Of a stretch of DNA of 64,000 nucleotides, positions 31,761 to 43,497 are shown in pieces. The stretch is from Marvania coccoides (taxonomy: Eukaryota > Chlorophyta > Trebouxiophyceae > Chlorellales > Chlorellaceae): contig OY978099.1 of the NCBI GenBank assembly GCA_963854735.1, positions 2,248,287-2,312,286 on the forward strand. Reading direction: 5' to 3'. The notes beneath the pieces are model-generated. The model made no database searches, was not told the origin of the DNA, and worked only from the letters and a program-made list of their open reading frames with translations. The position numbers and the translations under genes were made by a program. The first letter of the stretch is position 1, and each line of letters begins with the position of its first letter.

Positions 31761-32400
31761 CTCCGCACAGAGACGGCAACTAAGGCCACACAGCAGAGGG
31801 TTAAGCTTGGTCCTAAAAATTGAGTCAGGGGCTCACTGCCGCACTGTTTTGGCTCAAATTGTGGTTCCCAAACCCTCGCATGGTATCTGCTTCCTGCCGG
31901 CCCCTAGCATAAAAAACATCTCGCTATAGCAGCCCCCACTATAGATGAGCAGAAAAACTCCTAGGACTCAATATCCCGACTTCCAGGAAGCGAGATTTTG
32001 AGGCAAGCACTTGAGGACAGAGCCTAACGATTCGAATATAGAACAAAGCCTATATTGCCCAAGCCCTGTTTATATTCCGAAGTAAAGGAACATAACTAGT
32101 CCCCACCGAAGTGAGGGGATATGCATCTAAATCATAGGGATTTTCTGCAAGTACCGGTTCCCAGTAGTTTTTTAAAATCATACAAGGTTTCGAACCCGGC
32201 TGTGAGTTGCGACATTTATTCAGCAGTTGAGGACTTCATAATTCCAACTATAAATATAACGAACTGAACTGCACCGCAGAGCAACTACTATATCAAAGAG
32301 GAGGGGCTCAAAGGGGAAGAAAGAGTGGAGGGAGGTTTTCCCATAACACCGGCATTGGGGGGTGCAGAGTCCAGGGGCATTTAAGGCCAGCCACCAAGGA
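31761..32400. other. Intergenic region, repeat-derived
   Basis: No gene. The stretch 31,755-31,800 (GACGGCAACTAAGGCCACAC) resembles an old LINE 3' UTR. The stretch 31,560-31,625 matches 48,165-48,235 in reverse complement. Otherwise nothing recognised. Confidence 0.4.
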
Positions 32401-32413
32401 CATAACCAAACTT

Positions 32414-32660
32414 TCATGGAAGAGGAGGTTCATGCGGGCATTATGCGGCTTGAAAACAGTAAGGCGGTGGCTGGAAGGCTGGATCTACCACATCTCAAGG
32501 TGGCCGCAGCAGAGTTTGCTCCCACGCTGGCCTCTCTGTTCAACGCCGTGGTGCGGACCAAGACCATGCCTTTTGGCATGGAGCTTGGGGTGATTACCAT
32601 GGCTCCCAAGTCGCGGGCGACCACCACTACGCTGTACACCGGAGCATCACCGTCTGCATC
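32414..32660 (+). pseudogene. Old LINE reverse transcriptase N-terminal fragment
   Basis: EEEVHAGIMRLENSKAVAGR and LGVITMAPKSRATTTTLY match the pre-palm region of the LINE at 50,560-50,790, with more substitutions than between other copies. It stops soon after. It is a decayed piece of the same family. Confidence 0.75.
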
Positions 32661-33724
32661 ATTTTGGATAAACATTTTTGACATACTTTTAATTTTTTTA
32701 TACTTTGAATTTCTTTATTATTTCTTCATCCTTTTGATTTGAGCTTTCTTTTCTTGTTTTTTATTTCAATTTTTTTTTTTGTTTTGTTTGCAAATAGGCA
32801 TCCGAACTTCTTTTCGTCCCTTCGTGTTTTTGTTTTATTGTTTGTATCTGCTGTTTCTTTTGGCGGATAATAAGCATATTTGCATATAAAAGCTCTCATG
32901 CAACAAGCATTGAAGCAGAAACAGTTATATAAAATATTTCATCTAATAACCTTTAGGGGGTTTTAGGGTTCTACCCGCACGACACCAACTCTTGACGCAT
33001 TTCAAGCACATTTTCTAACATAACCTTCCCTCTCTTCCCTTAAATCAAATAACCAACCCATTCACCTCCTGTAGGGCACCACCTGAAAAAATGGCAATTT
33101 TTGACCAGGGTATACTCCGTTCCAAATTGGTATAACCCGTTCCAACACACCCCCACTCAAAATGTCTTCGGCGCCCAACTAATTTTCAGTGCAGAAACGT
33201 GAATGATGGTAGCGTGTAATTTGTTAGAACGTCGATAGTGCGAGGAAATTTTGACATTCTTCTCTTGTACCCACCCCCACTATTCTACAAGTAATAGGGT
33301 TATAGCTGTGTACCGGCACCCACTCCATCACCGTCGACTCCAGTAATAAATTATAGGCTTTTACCTTAAGATGTAGGCATATTGTAACAGACTTAGATCA
33401 GTTCCCCAAATTTAATTCCTTAAAGTTACTTGTTTCATTGGTAACCCCTTTTGGGAGGGCCCCCCCAGGGGACCCATCTCCTTGGTCCCCCACCCAATCG
33501 GTACGGGTCTGACAGGCACTACATCCAGTCGGACAAATGGATTTGAAGTTTTTATTGCTATAGTCATCCAACCAGTTCTTGCCACTTATCCAGCCAGTTA
33601 TAAAGTGTAAACTGACTAGTTAAGAAGTAACAAATCACAGAGATCGACACACATATGTTTTACATTTTATACACCAGCCATTATCAATCAACGGCAAAGT
33701 TTTTTAGTCTCGTTACCCTAAACT
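32661..33724. other. AT-rich intergenic region with repeat R2 copy
   Basis: T-rich stretch 32,690-32,870, then R2 (32,872-33,070; GCATATTTGCATATAAAAGC, CAACCCATTCACC), which matches 7,359-7,450 and 47,945-48,130. After 33,100 no gene is recognised up to the methyltransferase gene. Confidence 0.5.
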
Positions 33725-34585
33725 ATGGGTCGAAAATTTTCTTCTTCCAACATAAGTTTATGTATTGTTTCATTTTTTTCGCTTTCTGCATTTATATTCA
33801 TCTCCTTTATAAAATCAACATCTTCAATACCACCTCAGAGTAGTAATGAGTGGAATCCTAATATCAACGATGTCCTCCCAATATTGCGTGCACATGCCAA
33901 TAAAATAAAAGGGGGGGGGACAAAAACGGCATGCGACGTTGTAGTTTTCGGTAATAAGTGGGGATCACATACGCTTTGTAACCACCCACCCCCCGAAAAT
34001 TGTACATTTATTTCATTTGGAATATCCGCTGACTACACTTTTGACATTGATCTCGCTGCACGTTGGAATTGTGTTGGTGTTGCCGCTGACCCATCAGTCG
34101 TGCATCCTTCTAAGTTGCACCCATTGGTGACTTTTCATAATATAGCAGCCAATAGCTTGGATGCCTTAAATAGTACTTGGCACTGGGTTACATCAATTCC
34201 AAATTTACAACATTGTGTTAAATTTCCGAACGTGACAGTCCTCAAGGTCGACTGCGAGGGTTGTGAATATGCATTAGCAAAGGATATTATCCATGAAGAC
34301 AGACAATTTTTCTCTCGTGTCAATCAATTTGCAATTGAAGTGCATACAAGTAAGCGCTGGCTTCATTCAAATGAAGCCTTGTATTCTTTTGGTATGCTGC
34401 TGCGCCTCCTAGAAGAGTCTGGACTCATTTTGCAGGATTTATCAATTGGTGGTTGTGCGCCTGAAGATGAATCGCTAGGTTGTATGGATATCTTAAATGA
34501 AATTGGCATTCCATGTGGTATTGGCAGGAAAGGTATTGGAAAAAGTTGCCACAATTATTTATTTGCTCGACATCCTGTGATTTAA
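33725..34585 (+). CDS. FkbM/METTL24-like methyltransferase, type II membrane protein
   Basis: 286 aa, one exon. A membrane anchor (LCIVSFFSLSAFIFISFI) lies at about residues 11-28. The lumenal domain contains TFISFGISADYTFDIDLAAR, the SAM-binding glycine block with an acidic residue, VAADPS, and VLKVDCEGCEYALAKDI, the strong signature of FkbM/METTL24-type methyltransferases (K-x-D-x-E-G-x-E). The end GIGKSCHNYLFARHP is typical as well. It probably O-methylates a sugar or other surface molecule in the secretory pathway. The run of ten G at 33,910-33,919 encodes GGG and is a slippage-prone site. Confidence 0.8.
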   Translation: MGRKFSSSNISLCIVSFFSLSAFIFISFIKSTSSIPPQSSNEWNPNINDVLPILRAHANKIKGGGTKTACDVVVFGNKWGSHTLCNHPPPENCTFISFGISADYTFDIDLAARWNCVGVAADPSVVHPSKLHPLVTFHNIAANSLDALNSTWHWVTSIPNLQHCVKFPNVTVLKVDCEGCEYALAKDIIHEDRQFFSRVNQFAIEVHTSKRWLHSNEALYSFGMLLRLLEESGLILQDLSIGGCAPEDESLGCMDILNEIGIPCGIGRKGIGKSCHNYLFARHPVI

Positions 34586-36221
34586 TGGGCAGGTTTCAAA
34601 TCACATTTGCAATTAATTTAATTTGTACGCAGTATATCCAATTATTTTCGATATCTAGGCAACATCCAGTGACAGCTCTACATGACTGTTGGTTATTCTC
34701 GGAAAACATCGTCACACAGATCCCGTGTCTGCTGCACAGCAACGCTCCTGCAAACTAGTGTGAAGGGTTTTCCTAATGCATCCCGCCAGATTACTGCCAA
34801 TGCACAAAGGTAGGTGATTCTGAAGAAACCCTGGAGGAGCAGTGGCAGCCTTTTGGGGGTCATTTTAAACAATCTTGTCTATCGAATGCTTTCATTAATC
34901 ATCAACAGCGCACATCCTTAGCAGGAGATACCAAAGTGGAATATATTAACTTAATGCTTTCTATTATTTGAATAGAACTTAATGTTAATAAAATTAAGGA
35001 AATTCCTTAATCAAACTCACATAATAATAACTGCTTTCCTGTGGCAGGGTTTGTGGCACTTTGCCTTGCGGATCTCTATAGGGCAAACTTGGTAGTAGAC
35101 GCGAAACCATTGCAAAACCTTGAAACCTTGAATAAGCCTCCCCAAGCGTAAATTGTATTTAGAATTTTACACTGGGTGTGCGAGAGAAATAAAAAAAAAT
35201 ATCAATTTCTAGACAGTTTAGGGATTTAGATAGATAACACAGCCGAAAGTCGATCGCCCGATCAATTCTTGATCATGTATATTTGCTTTTTCTTTTGATG
35301 GTTCGATTTCTTTTCTTTATTATTATATTGCCATTCAAACACCTGACTCAATATTATCCATTCAATTATTATTTCTGCTTGCACTTAGTGCCAGTCTGCT
35401 ATGGGGCCTTATTTGCCTTTTTGTGCAGACTTAAAACCCTGTAATGTATGTGTACGTATAAGGCTCGACCTCTGGCCACTGTGTCGTAAATATCTGCACT
35501 AGATATCTCAGTCGAAGACCCAGCCATATGTAAGGCTCGAGTCGCCCCAAGTCCTGGCATCGCAGCAGCCATAGACCGGCCCAGCGCTGATCTGTCCAGT
35601 AAACGCCCGGCACTCCTGTTGGCAGCGAGCCCTTGTCCTAGTAGAGGCACATTTCCCATCAGCATTCACTCAGATCAAATTCCACACACACACATATATA
35701 TATATATATACACAGCTACTATATGATGCTTGGCATTGAAATTAGCCCTTCATCATCCTAATTTGTTTATTTGAGATAAATTGAATACCCGCATTTTTTG
35801 CTCGTGCTCGACAAGGATGTGCATAACGGTGCTTGAATACACATTATCCATGCAACTATCGAATTTTAAATTTTGAGCTCGGTTTTTAAACATTTGTGCA
35901 CATCGAACCCCACAACATGATATTATCTCAATGGCGCCATGTTGCCTAGACCTATATATGTATATATACTAGCCCTGCTCACATAGTTTCTTTATACATG
36001 AAAAAGGCAAATACTGTGTTGAAATTGCAATTTTAAGCATCCACAATGCTGCTCTTCTTTGATGGATGTAAAGTGCAATATAGCAGGTTAGTAAGGAATT
36101 TCAGCCTTGTAATCTTTTCAACCCTGTAATGTATGTATGTATGCACGTCATGAAATCTAATGTTAAGTTCGTTGGCGTAGTGCAATCTATCTATTCGTTC
36201 TCACTATCATTAAAAGTCGAA
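34586..36221. other. Intergenic region with LINE 3' ends
   Basis: No gene. A LINE 3' end lies at 35,365-35,456 (TTATTTCTGCTTGCACTTAG, GTGCAGACTTAAAACCCTG, AATGTATGTGTACGTA), and a bare tail (CCTGTAATGTATGTATGTAT) at 36,122-36,141. A short (TA)n/(CA)n stretch is at 35,684-35,711. The ORF at 35,399-35,665 overlaps the LINE end and is not called. Confidence 0.55.
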
Positions 36222-37716
36222 TTACCACCAATATGTCTCCCAATCTTTTTTATCCCCAACTTCAACATACGGCTGCTTGCATTTGTCGATCCAAGTGCAC
36301 CTAATCTCGTCAATTATCCTATTCCAATTTGATGCACGGGTTCCAACCCACAAGTCACATTCCAAAGCCATTATGAGCGTTAATAACCATTGATAAGTTG
36401 TATTTTGTCTCCCAAACCGTTCTAATTGTTCGAAAGGCGAAACATTATCGCGATATGTGTTCGAAGAAAATATAGTCCAATTGTTATCCGGCGTCCCTTC
36501 ATCTACAATGCACAGAGAAAAATGAGTGAGATGAAAATCCATGCTATTTCTATATATTGCCAGAGTGTGTGGGTCTCTTACTTGTAATCATCCGGGTAAC
36601 ACTGTGTGCTTCTTCCACGACCCGGGGGTTTTCAGTTGTAATAAACATGATTTTTCGGTAAAATAGAGGGTTCTGATTAACAAAAGATTCAGCTGCGCGA
36701 ACATAGTCCTGAAGGGGTATCAGGCGCATTTCCTGGTGTTTATCACCATGTCGCACATGGATGTCAATTGTTCCTGGTGGAAGTGGGAATGGCATATGTA
36801 TTTTTTGTTCTATTCCACCTATTCTCAAGGTACCATTATGCATATTGCGGTCCATGCGCGATTGTTGAAGGGCCATTCTTGTTCTATGGTTAAATCTCGC
36901 AATGTATGTAGTTGACTGCGCTCGCCACCAATACTTGAGGCCGTGCACAGAAAAATCTACGTGAGGATACGATTTCTTTAGCATATTAACGAAAATTGTT
37001 GGCATTTGATGCGATAATAAGGGGACTCCTGGTGTGGGGCCCCAAGCAATCGGTGATATTGAGTTTTGCTCCGTGGCATGCTCTAATGAACAAGTGCTCG
37101 ATAATTTTTCGAAAATGCAATCCAAGTTGGTAAAATTTTCCCCAGATCCACATCCTTCTTCAACAAATACCGATCCTCCTAGAGTTTGATGCCATAAAAG
37201 AATGCGGTCATGTTCGATGGCAGCGGCCAACCAGAAACCAGCGACGTGAATTAATGAGCCAAGTCCCTGGTTTTCGGTATCCTTTCTACCACCTCCAATT
37301 AAAAATTTTTTGGAGGCACACGTTGATGCAGGCGGATTTTGGTGTTCATGAATAGCACGTTGAATAGTCTTTGTTAAAGGTAATAGTCCCTGTACTAATA
37401 AAAATGTATTCTGTTAACCTACAAACATCAGGTCAGTTTGTATTTTTTAACTTACCTCTTCACTAAGAGCTTCAATGTGTTCCAACCAGGAGAAGGATTC
37501 GGTAAATCCGTACAGACGCTGAATGGCCAACAAAGTATTTTTACTAGAATGTGTTGAATTATTTTTAGGAGAGTTGTATCCAAAATTGAATAAATGAGCA
37601 GCTAAGCGTTTCTGATGAAACTTCAGGGAGGGCTTTGTCCAAAGCGCGAAACAAACGAATGTTACAGAAATTAATAAAATATGGATTCTAGAAGATTGCC
37701 AGCCGTTGCCTCCCAT
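36222..37716 (-). CDS. Fucosyltransferase-like protein (GT23-like), three exons
   Basis: Exons 37,716-37,456, 37,389-36,582 and 36,502-36,222 join in frame (449 aa) with GTAAGT/TACAG and GTAAGA/TGTAG introns. N-terminal anchor IHILLISVTFVCFALW; then GLGSLIHVAGFWLAAAIEHD, the motif HVRHGDKHQEM (HxRxxD block), IMFITTENP, and near the C-terminus GTRASNWNRIIDEIRCTWID. It is a clear paralogue of the intronless gene at 191-1,471, with the same order of blocks, though the two are well diverged. Likely Golgi fucosyl transfer. Splice sites are inferred from frame continuity and from alignment to the paralogue. Confidence 0.8.
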
Positions 37717-40033
37717 CTAAAAAATTATAAACAAATAAAATTATGCCTTTATCAAATAATACACACACATATATATATATATATTCATATATATAAATAA
37801 GTAAAACATTCGTCAAAATTGGTGTGTATCGTAGCGCATTATGTCACCAAGACTGCCCATTTTGAACGATGCACTCTCTCTTAAGAAAGTTGGTAATTTG
37901 TAGTTGCTATTACTTCAAATAAAATAAGAAATTAACTGTAATAGAGAATTAAAATGACCTCAGGCACCCTTTCCGCAGCGATCTGGGTTCAACTCTAAAC
38001 CTTAAAGCTTCTCTCGCTTATTACAATATGGAATTTGGAGAATATGTGATAATATGTGAAAAATATTGGATGAGTGCAATAAGGCCTGGATGTGGCTTTG
38101 CTTATGTTGGAGGACCATAAAGCTTTTCTTTTGGGTGAGTTTTTTTGTGGCCCTAAATAAAGGGCGGAACGAATATCAACATATATCAAGCGTGAACACG
38201 AGGACGATGGCACATCAAAGTAAATGAAGGGCTAGTAAAAGACTTTAGGGTTAGCGGAAAATGATACAGAAATTTCCACAAAATTCCCTAGCCGTTATCG
38301 ACAGATGCAATGGCTCCTCTTCCATGTTATCCCTCCACACAGTCGTCAGTGGTGTTTATGTCACAGCTTTAGAGGTTTGGAGGTTTTATATATGGTTGTA
38401 ATGTCTACCAAGATTGGCGCAAGCTGACGTGCCACTCACCCCGCCACAGTAAGGGTACCCCCTTCGGAGTACCCCCTTCCACTGGTGGGATCTACCTCAG
38501 GTACTGTGGACGTACGGATACTGCACTTATCGCCGGAACCGCACCGTCGCCCACAGCTCAAGACTCTGACCCCTGTCTTCCTGAGTACCCCAGCGGCGCG
38601 GCCGACATGGAGATATAAAAGGGGAATACATGACTCTCCAAACGGCAAACGGCCCGTCTGGTTTGGGGTTCGCGCTTGGGCAATGCTGGCCCGCTAAATG
38701 GTTTTTTGATATTCTACCCGGTTTGCTCACTGAAAATGAGGCACCCGCCATTTTTACCCGTCCGATAGAGACTACGATGCCACGAGGAAGTGATGCATCC
38801 GACGTTGGAGTGCAGTAAAACCACCAAATTTTACGCACTGGCAGCTACAATGAGCTAACTAGTAGGGAGCGCGAACCACCGCATATGCAATAAGAAAAAA
38901 ATACTGTAAATCACCCTATTTTTTTCATATGCCCAATATACTCCGAGGATAATTAAGCTCGTCCTATTTCTAAACAAAAATAAGATTTAAGAGTCCCCAG
39001 GGGGAGGACGCCTGTAGTATTTATATGCAATTTCATCTCATCGCCAATCTTGACTACCCCTCTCCTTGTCACCATAAGCTAGGGAGTTTAACCACAGTGT
39101 AATAATCTTGACTCTCTTTCTCTCCTAATGCTCTCTTTGTTGGCCGCCTGCACGCCCTCCAGGTCTGCCGCCTGCACGCCCTCCAGGTCTGCCGCCTCCA
39201 CCTCCAGCAGGCTCCTTGTTGCTGCCGCCGCCCGCTCATGGTGCAGTGCAGAGTGAATGATTCAAAATAATAATACAGTTTATGCAAAACGAGCGAAGGA
39301 CAAAGTTTCATGAACAGAAAAATATACTTTTTAAACGTTGGTACCAGTAGAAACTCCGGGTGAGGTGGAGTGAATCTAATTAGAGGCGGTGGGTGCAACA
39401 ACCTATCTGGTGTGCCTGCATTTCTTAATTTTTTACATGTTCGAAGTTATAGAATTTACAGTTCAATGTAGAAGGTGTCAACGTAGAAGGTGTAAAGATG
39501 TTTCCTAGCCACAGGCAGGGTTGGGTGAACCTTCAGCATTGTGACGAAACCAATGAACGAAACTCCCCCTCCCCCTGTTCATCTCGCCGAGAAAAATGTT
39601 AGCCTCCCGGTAATCATGCTTTTATGGCCTTACAGATCCTTCAATATATTGTGTATATTGAGAACTGCCAATATAATGTGTATATTATGAACTAAGGAGG
39701 AATCAGTCGGGTGCGGTGATGAAATCTTCCTTATTTGTTTGTTTTATTAAGCTGCATATTCGACGCATAGTAATTTTTTGAAGATGAACAGATGAAAGCG
39801 ATATAGACAAGATAACCCTGTTTCATAGGCTCAGTCACCAAAACGGCGTACGGCGGCATTTTAAAGGCCGCATATTGTAACTATATCAGACGAATGGGTT
39901 ATGTTTCCATCGAGCCAACTTCTGCTTTTAGGGTTCACACTGGAAATGCCTAAATTTTAGATTAATTTGTATTCGTATTTTATTCTTTTTGTTTTCGTTA
40001 ATATTTCATGTTTGTGTGTGTATATACACACAT

Positions 40034-40114
<81 letters not shown>

Positions 40115-40260
40115 CATTTTAAAATGATTATCTGTCGATTACATATTGGTATTACATTTCCTATATAGGTTCTAATAGAAGCTTTCTTTGAAATTCAAAT
40201 TCCTAGTACTCTAAGTTAAACCTTCAACCAACTTTCTCATTTCGCTCGAGATTCAAATGA
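37717..40260. other. Long intergenic region with repeats and a GATA microsatellite
   Basis: No recognised gene. Contents: R1 copy 2 (38,929-39,017), a Gypsy-end fragment (39,686-39,720, GAACTAAGGAGGAATCAGTC), a small tandem repeat at 39,143-39,190 (GCCGCCTGCACGCCCTCCAG), and (GATA)n at 40,036-40,113. The ORF pair at 38,527-38,838 on opposite strands is GC-rich but unknown to me. Confidence 0.5.
40036..40113. repeat. (GATA)n microsatellite
   Basis: About 19 tandem GATA units, preceded by a short TATACACACA stretch. It lies just upstream of the gene at 40,261. Confidence 0.95.
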
Positions 40261-41346
40261 ATGTATAGTTGCAGAAAGGGAATACCTATCAATGCGATGA
40301 GCACAATGATATCACGATGGTTCCGCCGTAGCCGTCTATTCCGAGGCCGGGTATCCTCTGGTTTTGCACGTAACGTGTTAACAATAACAGTTATGCTATA
40401 CGTATTAGGCGAATACATCAATTTACGACAGGAGATGCCCCAATCCTCAGAAAAAATGTGTATTGTTCGCCACGGTGGTTTGAAAAATGATGAAGGCATG
40501 GGGTCCTTCCTCCAGCACATTAAGTCCAGCATCATTTTATCTGAGGCCCTTGGAGCTGATCTCGATGTCCGAGGTATAACGGGATTATCAACACATGGCT
40601 ATGCTCTTTCTCGTATTTACAATTTTAAAATGTGCCCAAACCTACCGTCCCCCCCAAAATGCAAAATTAATCATAGAGCGCTCCTCGATATTCTCCCCAG
40701 CATATGTGCTGATCGTATTACACGCAGTGAAATTCTTCAGCAATTAAATATAGAAGGGTGTAATTTGATAGAACACTTCTCTCCGAAAGAGACATTGGAG
40801 GACTACAACGACTGTTTAGGAGAGTGGTATAGGCGGACAATGACTACATTAAGCACACAAACATCTTTTGTGTATCATAGAAAAAATGAGTGTGTGAAGA
40901 TTGGTGTTCATCTTCGCTGGGGCGATTTGGCAAAACCAGTTACCATAAATCGAGGAACACGATTTAGCTTTCGTACATTACAAGTTGCTGAAATTAATAC
41001 AGTATTATCTAACCTGAAATTTGATAACTGCCAATGCCAGGACATTAATTTTTATGTTAAGGGCATGCCCAGAATTGAGGCAGGGACGTTTGTTGTTAAC
41101 TTTACTATAGTTGATTCGGGTGACGATTTCAACGATCTGATGCATTACATGACAAATGATATTTTGATCCAAGGAATCAGTTCATACCCCATTTTAGCAG
41201 CTTTTGCATCACGTAATAAATTGATCATCACCAATGATCCTGCGTATCCTAAGTATCGTCAAGTGTATCGTACATTTAACCAAATTTTTGGATGCGAAGA
41301 TCGTATTGTGTATAACTGTTCAAAAATTGGCGCAATTTATCATTGA
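40261..41346 (+). CDS. GT-B fucosyltransferase-like protein, type II membrane
   Basis: 361 aa, one exon. A basic N-terminus precedes a membrane segment (VLTITVMLYVLGEYINL) at about residues 39-55. The start of the lumenal part, VRHGGLKNDEGMGSFLQHIK, has the glycine-rich opening of the GT11/GT23/O-FucT clan. The central KIGVHLRWGDLAKP is the H-x-R-x-G-D GDP-fucose motif, and the end ISSYPILAAFASRNKLIITN matches the acceptor block with a conserved Ser. It is not a close paralogue of the other two fucosyltransferase-like genes. Start codon may also be the Met at codon 13. Confidence 0.7.
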   Translation: MYSCRKGIPINAMSTMISRWFRRSRLFRGRVSSGFARNVLTITVMLYVLGEYINLRQEMPQSSEKMCIVRHGGLKNDEGMGSFLQHIKSSIILSEALGADLDVRGITGLSTHGYALSRIYNFKMCPNLPSPPKCKINHRALLDILPSICADRITRSEILQQLNIEGCNLIEHFSPKETLEDYNDCLGEWYRRTMTTLSTQTSFVYHRKNECVKIGVHLRWGDLAKPVTINRGTRFSFRTLQVAEINTVLSNLKFDNCQCQDINFYVKGMPRIEAGTFVVNFTIVDSGDDFNDLMHYMTNDILIQGISSYPILAAFASRNKLIITNDPAYPKYRQVYRTFNQIFGCEDRIVYNCSKIGAIYH

Positions 41347-41945
41347 GACTCTCCAATTGGATATCTTGATAATAATACGAACATACAACAGCATGTCAGC
41401 GTCAGAGGGGGTGATGGCAAGCAGAGGAATAAAGACGTTGTCACCTTTCAAAGGCCCTGTGGCCATAATCGCCTCCAGGAGTGTCTTGTGAATGTATTGC
41501 ACGATGATCCTGGTGCCGTTGCCAGCCCATTGGACATGTTGCGCAGCAGAATGATGGAGGCACCTTCGTGTAAATCCATGGGGCGGTACACAAGCGAATT
41601 CAATGATGTTGAGGAATCATGTTGGTAGGAGGAGCATTGCTCAGGTTCCACCACTGTGTCGACGCGCAACAATCCCTTGCAGAGTGCATGTGAATGCTTC
41701 AGATTTCTAATAGTATTTCTAATAGGGGGGGGCAGCATCATAGCATAATATTTACGTGGGTATATGCTACCACTAAACAGATTTAGCGCATTTGTCGGAA
41801 TGTTAATGCAAATCCAGCCTGGCTATTCATTTTCAGAGGCCATTTCAGGCGAAACTGAGTGATCCTGGGTGATTTTCGAGCATTTGTTTTGATTTAACAA
41901 TGAAATACATGCAGTAATTATCGATACAAAATGCAGGGACAGTAA
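41347..41945. other. Intergenic region
   Basis: No gene recognised. The minus-strand ORF 41,448-41,741 has no known domain. Sequence from about 41,946 is LINE. Confidence 0.4.
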
Positions 41946-43495
41946 TATGAAACATACTGATGCGCACAGCAAACTCCGTCGTGAACACTCTCTTAGTATC
42001 CCTACTTTGCCCCAGCTTCCATTTGGGAAGCAGAAATGCATTTACAATCGCGCAACTTTTGATGCAGCATTGCTCGTGGCTCATTACTACGAGTCTGGCT
42101 GTGAGGCAGCAGGTGTCCCCACCAAAATCACCGGCCGAATCCGAACCACGGCCTGCGGCAAGCATCTTCTTGGTGTTGCCTTCCCCATCCCACGCTCTGA
42201 GTGGGACGGGACGGCCAACGCGCTTGCCCCGGACCGCCGGTGATTGGTGTAGCTGTCAAACAACGCATGTACAAGTCACAGCCCGCTCTGGATGGCCTAG
42301 TGCCCCGCGAATTCAATGATAGGACTGTTTTCAAGTGGACAGTCTCTCGGATTGCGGATTTCCGGGCGCAACCTTCCCCAACGCCGCTGCCGGCCACCCC
42401 AGCCGGCCCCACACCGGTCCCACAGCCTGACCATCCGCGTCAACTCTCTCCCTTAGTCACTCTCCCCCCGGAGCTGCCCGCTCCCGCCGCCAACGCCACC
42501 AACGCTGCCGCGGCATCGCCATCATTGCGGATGGAAAATATTGTCGTCTATGGGCTGGACCATAGAATCAACGACAGCCTCCACACCGCTTTGGGGAAGT
42601 TTAAGGAGTTCTCTCGCAACTGTTTGAATATTGGATCCCTTGATGGCGTGTGTGCTCTGGAAACCCTTGTCTCTCACGACTTTTTTGGCCGCCCCCGCTC
42701 AGTTATCGTCCTCGAAGTCCCCCACGCAACCCGAAAAGCGATCTGGTGCGCGAAATCCCGGCTCTCAAGCTACGTCCAGGTGTCCATCGACTATCACGTC
42801 GACCACCTGGCCCACCGCGCCCACATCGCTCAACGCAGAAGCCCCGCTGTGCCACACCGCTCAGACCGCGACTGCTGGAGGCGCCCTCACCCGGCGCCCA
42901 CCCCCGATTTCAACCCGCCGTGTATCATCATCCCTATGGCGTGCCCCACCCCCCAGCACTTGTCTGCTTTCCCCCGAGGGCACCCAGACGGCACGGTCAG
43001 CTTCCCCGCTCCCGCCCCCAATGCCGCCCCCACACGCGTCCTACTCGTGCAGGGCACGCGGCTGTCCCCCCACGCCAGCCTGTCCCCTCCACCGCGGTGC
43101 GCGCCGTCCCACAGCACCACCCGCCGCGGGGAAATGACAACCAGGCCGGCCCAAATCGCGCGGCCCCAGACCGCACGCCGGATGTCTCCACACCCGTAAA
43201 TTCTCAATAGGGGGGAGGGAGTAAAGGGGGAACGGCCACCGTGGTCCGCCGCAGCCCCTGGCTTCTCCTGCTCAACGTAAAAGGCCTCCTCCAAAGCAAG
43301 CCGTCCGCTGTTTTCTCACTGTTTCGAGGGGAGCGCCTTGCCATCCTTACAGAAACATGGCTGAGCGACGAAGACACTCCCCCAACGGTGCCAAAATACC
43401 GCGCCTACAGTTTCCCATCCCCAATCGCGTCAACAATGGCGGCGGGAGGCGCCCGCAGCGGAGTAGCGGTCTACGTTTCTCTGGACCTGGCGCCT
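41946..43495 (+). mobile_element. LINE copy E, 5' portion only, fused to the second Rep gene
   Basis: Begins at ACATACTGATGCGCACAGC, the near-5' end of the LINE, carries the ORF1-like region and the first part of the endonuclease (LAILTETWLSDEDTPPT), and breaks off after VAVYVSLDL at 43,495. Directly after it, in antisense, comes the truncated 3' end of the second Rep gene. The same LINE-Rep junction is found at 49,903 in copy F, so the two were copied from one another. Confidence 0.85.
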
Positions 43496-43497
43496 TG

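Noticed and set aside
38527..38838. 103-codon minus-strand ORF with an overlapping + strand ORF
   Set aside because: GC-rich and open on both strands, without any domain or repeat relation that I can support.
42631..43210. Three overlapping proline-rich ORFs in LINE copy E and F
   Set aside because: Only one frame continues the LINE ORF1-like region; the others follow from GC-rich codon composition.
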